From contig JADIYP010000006.1 of assembly GCA_016705235.1 (NCBI GenBank), positions 62,001 through 126,000 on the forward strand: a DNA stretch of 64,000 nt, read 5' to 3'. This DNA is from Candidatus Leptovillus affinis (GTDB lineage: Bacteria; Chloroflexota; Anaerolineae; Promineifilales; Promineifilaceae). The position numbers and the translations under genes are program-made. Below the pieces are notes generated by a model. That model had not been told where the DNA came from, did no database searches, and saw nothing but the letters and a program-made list of their open reading frames with translations. Shown here one piece after another: positions 62,245 to 64,000 of this stretch (positions are counted from its first letter, which is position 1; every line of letters starts with the position of its first letter).

Positions 62245-62958
62245 ATGGGACGGTTAACACAATCGCAACTGGTCAGACAGGCAGAAATTTTCATAACCAA
62301 TGGCGCAAAACCGGAAGCGCAGGCAATCATTGCCAGCGTGGGTTATGGGCCAACGGCTCTGAGCGAGGGGCGGGTCTTGGTGGACGCGGTGAAAGCGGGG
62401 CAAGCGCAGACGAAAGAGCAGCTAGCCGCGCAAAAGAACGCTACCCAAGCGGAGAAAAAGGCGCGGCAGACCGCCCAAAAAGAGATCTCCAGCCTGGCAA
62501 AAACGTCGCGGCTGCTTTTTGCCGGCGATGAGCCGGCGCTGACTTTGTTGGGCTTGCAGACGCAGTATGTAACGGTAACGGACCCGGTTACGGGCGCAAC
62601 AGTCCAGCAGGCAGCCCAGGCGCGCCAGGCGGCGGCGGAAATCATCAGCCGCTGGCGGCAGTTGGCGGCTAATGCGCCGCAGCTAAAACCAGACCAGACA
62701 GCAGCGCTGACGGCGGCGGGTTGGGGTGACGGGCGGCTAACGGCCGTTACCGCCCTGGTAGAAGCGTATGCCGCCGCCGACACCGTCCAACAAAGCGCCA
62801 TTCAGACCTACCAAAAAACCAGCGGCCAATACCAAACAGACGTAGAAGCCCTGCGCGTCTGGTACAACCGGGCGCGAAATTTATGCGCCCAGGCCATTAA
62901 AGACAACGACCCTGGCAACCAGCAAAATCTGCGTGAGCTGCTGGGGCTAGACGGCTGA
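62245..62958 (+). CDS. Uncharacterised coiled-coil protein, 237 residues
   Basis: ATG 62245 follows GGGAGA with good spacing, which supports coding. The protein is nearly all helical and Ala/Gln/Lys-rich: ~residues 1-90 form a charged helix (AEKKARQTAQKEIS), and a second helical part has WRQLAANAPQLKPD and GRLTAVTALVEAYAAAD. There is no signal peptide, membrane segment or catalytic motif. It may be a phage-like or structural helical-bundle protein; similar proteins are unknown to me. It ends just before the triplicated family B palindrome. Confidence 0.78.
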   Translation: MGRLTQSQLVRQAEIFITNGAKPEAQAIIASVGYGPTALSEGRVLVDAVKAGQAQTKEQLAAQKNATQAEKKARQTAQKEISSLAKTSRLLFAGDEPALTLLGLQTQYVTVTDPVTGATVQQAAQARQAAAEIISRWRQLAANAPQLKPDQTAALTAAGWGDGRLTAVTALVEAYAAADTVQQSAIQTYQKTSGQYQTDVEALRVWYNRARNLCAQAIKDNDPGNQQNLRELLGLDG

Positions 62959-62963
62959 AATTT

Positions 62964-63094
62964 GTAGCCGCGGTATCCTACCGCGTCTTCCGAGGAGCGC
63001 GGTAGGATACCGCGGCTACAAATCTTCTGAGGGACGCGGTAGGAATACCGCGGCTACGAATCTTCCGAGGAGCGCGGTAGGATACCGCGGCTAC
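62964..63094. repeat. GTAGCCGCGG palindrome with triplicated right arm (family B, copy 3)
   Basis: GTAGCCGCGGTATCCTACCG (from 62964) pairs with the arm ending GCGGCTAC at 63019. The right arm (GGTAGGATACCGCGGCTAC or variant) recurs ending at 63057 and 63094, about 37-38 bp apart. Family core CGTCTTCCGAGGAGCGCGG is shared with copies 1 and 2. Confidence 0.88.
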
Positions 63095-63146
63095 AAACCG
63101 AAGACGGAGCATGACGCCGGGCGTACTCTGATTTATAATTCGCCTC

Positions 63147-64000
63147 ATGAACCATCCAGACCAAATCGCCCAAGCCCTGTCCATACGGCCGTCGCAGGTA
63201 ACGGCCGTTATCGAACTCCTCGACTCCGGCAACACCATCCCCTTCATCTCCCGCTACCGCAAAGAAGCCACCGGCAGCCTGGACGAAGAACAAGTCCGGA
63301 CCATCGAGGAAACCATCATCCGCCTCCGCGCCCTCGACGAACGGCGCGAAACCATCATCGCCTCCATCACCGCCCAGGAAAAACTCACCCCGGAACTCCA
63401 CGCCGCCCTCCTGGCCGCCGATACCCTCACCACCCTGGAAGACCTCTACCAACCCTACAAACCCAAACGGCGCACACGCGCCACCATCGCCCGCGAAAAA
63501 GGGCTGGAACCGCTGGCCGCCCTCATCCTGGCCCAGCCCCGCAGCCAAAAAAGCCTCAACGAACTCGCCCAACCCTACCTCACCGAAGCCGCTCCCACCG
63601 CCGCCGAAGCGCTGGCCGGAGCCTACGACATCGTCGCCGAAACCATCAGCGACCACGCCGAAGTGCGCCAGCGCGTGCGCGAAAAAACGCTGCAATTCGG
63701 CATGTTAACCAGCCAAAAAATCGAAGGCGCCGTCGATGAAAAGAGCGTTTACCACCTGTATTACGCCTACGAAACACGCATCGACCGCCTACGACCGCAC
63801 CAAATTTTAGCCATCAACCGCGGCGAGGCAGAAAAAATCTTGCGCGTCAGCGTGAATATCACCGAAAACGATTGGCTGATCCCCATGCGCAGCATCTTCC
63901 GGCCCGATTTTCGCCACTCGCCGCTGGCCGAACCGCTGCAACTCTGCATGCACGACGCCGCGCAGCGGCTGCTCCTGCCGGCCATCGAACGCGACGTACG
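63147..64000 (+). CDS. tex: Tex-family RNA-binding transcription accessory protein (3' truncated by window edge)
   Basis: Open to the right edge; 284 codons are visible. The N-terminal sequence (VTAVIELLDSGNTIPFISRYRKEATGSLDEEQVR) and the following TLEDLYQPYKPKRRTRATIAREKGLEPLA block are the conserved Tex N-terminal region. Later KSVYHLYYAYETRIDRLRPHQILAINRGE leads into the YqgF-like nuclease domain. The C-terminal S1 domain lies outside. Tex binds nucleic acid and affects transcription termination and gene expression. ATG 63147 has no strong ribosome binding site and lies 52 bp after the repeats. Confidence 0.93.
   Translation, partial: MNHPDQIAQALSIRPSQVTAVIELLDSGNTIPFISRYRKEATGSLDEEQVRTIEETIIRLRALDERRETIIASITAQEKLTPELHAALLAADTLTTLEDLYQPYKPKRRTRATIAREKGLEPLAALILAQPRSQKSLNELAQPYLTEAAPTAAEALAGAYDIVAETISDHAEVRQRVREKTLQFGMLTSQKIEGAVDEKSVYHLYYAYETRIDRLRPHQILAINRGEAEKILRVSVNITENDWLIPMRSIFRPDFRHSPLAEPLQLCMHDAAQRLLLPAIERDV

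Overview
The window is about 64 kb of chromosomal, mostly coding DNA, judged by eye to be moderately GC-rich. The gene families fit a Chloroflexota bacterium, probably an Anaerolineae relative: a very long SecA, an AroK-AroB fusion, TrpB2-type tryptophan synthase, lipoproteins with Thr/Pro-rich linkers, GAF-rich histidine kinases and secreted SH3b-repeat proteins. This placement is inference; there is no rRNA gene. I see no phage, transposase or CRISPR array. The most striking property is the 8-base palindrome ACGGCCGT, which I count about 145 times on hand reading, roughly one per 440 bp, in both genes and spacers. It behaves like a highly iterated palindrome comparable to cyanobacterial HIP1.

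Layout. 1-9030: a GH31 glucosidase with a C-terminal SCP2-like domain, an alpha/beta hydrolase, a minus-strand cluster (unknown protein, P-loop kinase, lipid kinase), an M29 aminopeptidase, mutM and an unknown protein. 9110-20813: adenosine deaminase, a five-GAF histidine kinase, secA, and a cluster of B12-binding mutase subunit, meaB and prs. 21117-25182: a secreted six-SH3b protein, a SulP permease and a Fur-family regulator. 25192-36428: a long minus-strand tryptophan unit (trpB2, trpE, trpS, lipoprotein, trpG, M16 peptidase, trpD, trpC, fur) with a recognisable promoter and a T-box leader whose specifier reads UGG (Trp). trpA and trpF are absent from the window.

36535-47934: an M1-like peptidase lipoprotein, a C-rich spacer ending in a terminator, aroKB-aroQ, a SIMPL protein, a hybrid histidine kinase with a degenerate first receiver, tRNA-Lys(CUU), and a USP-DUF389-SH3 fusion. 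48048-64000: small unknown proteins, an SpoU methyltransferase, a UbiA prenyltransferase, ppk1, a CapA-like lipoprotein, an HDAC-family protein with one altered zinc ligand, a two-gene arrestin-like pair, an ExeA-like ATPase divergent from a membrane Ser/Thr kinase, a 21-bp minisatellite, an unknown protein and the start of tex.

The spacers hold at least four families of short palindromic or terminal-inverted-repeat elements, each present at two or more loci. Two members are flanked by direct repeats and two share ends but carry different palindromic cores. These elements, the ACGGCCGT palindrome and the 21-bp repeat are the parts of the window least explained by known gene content.
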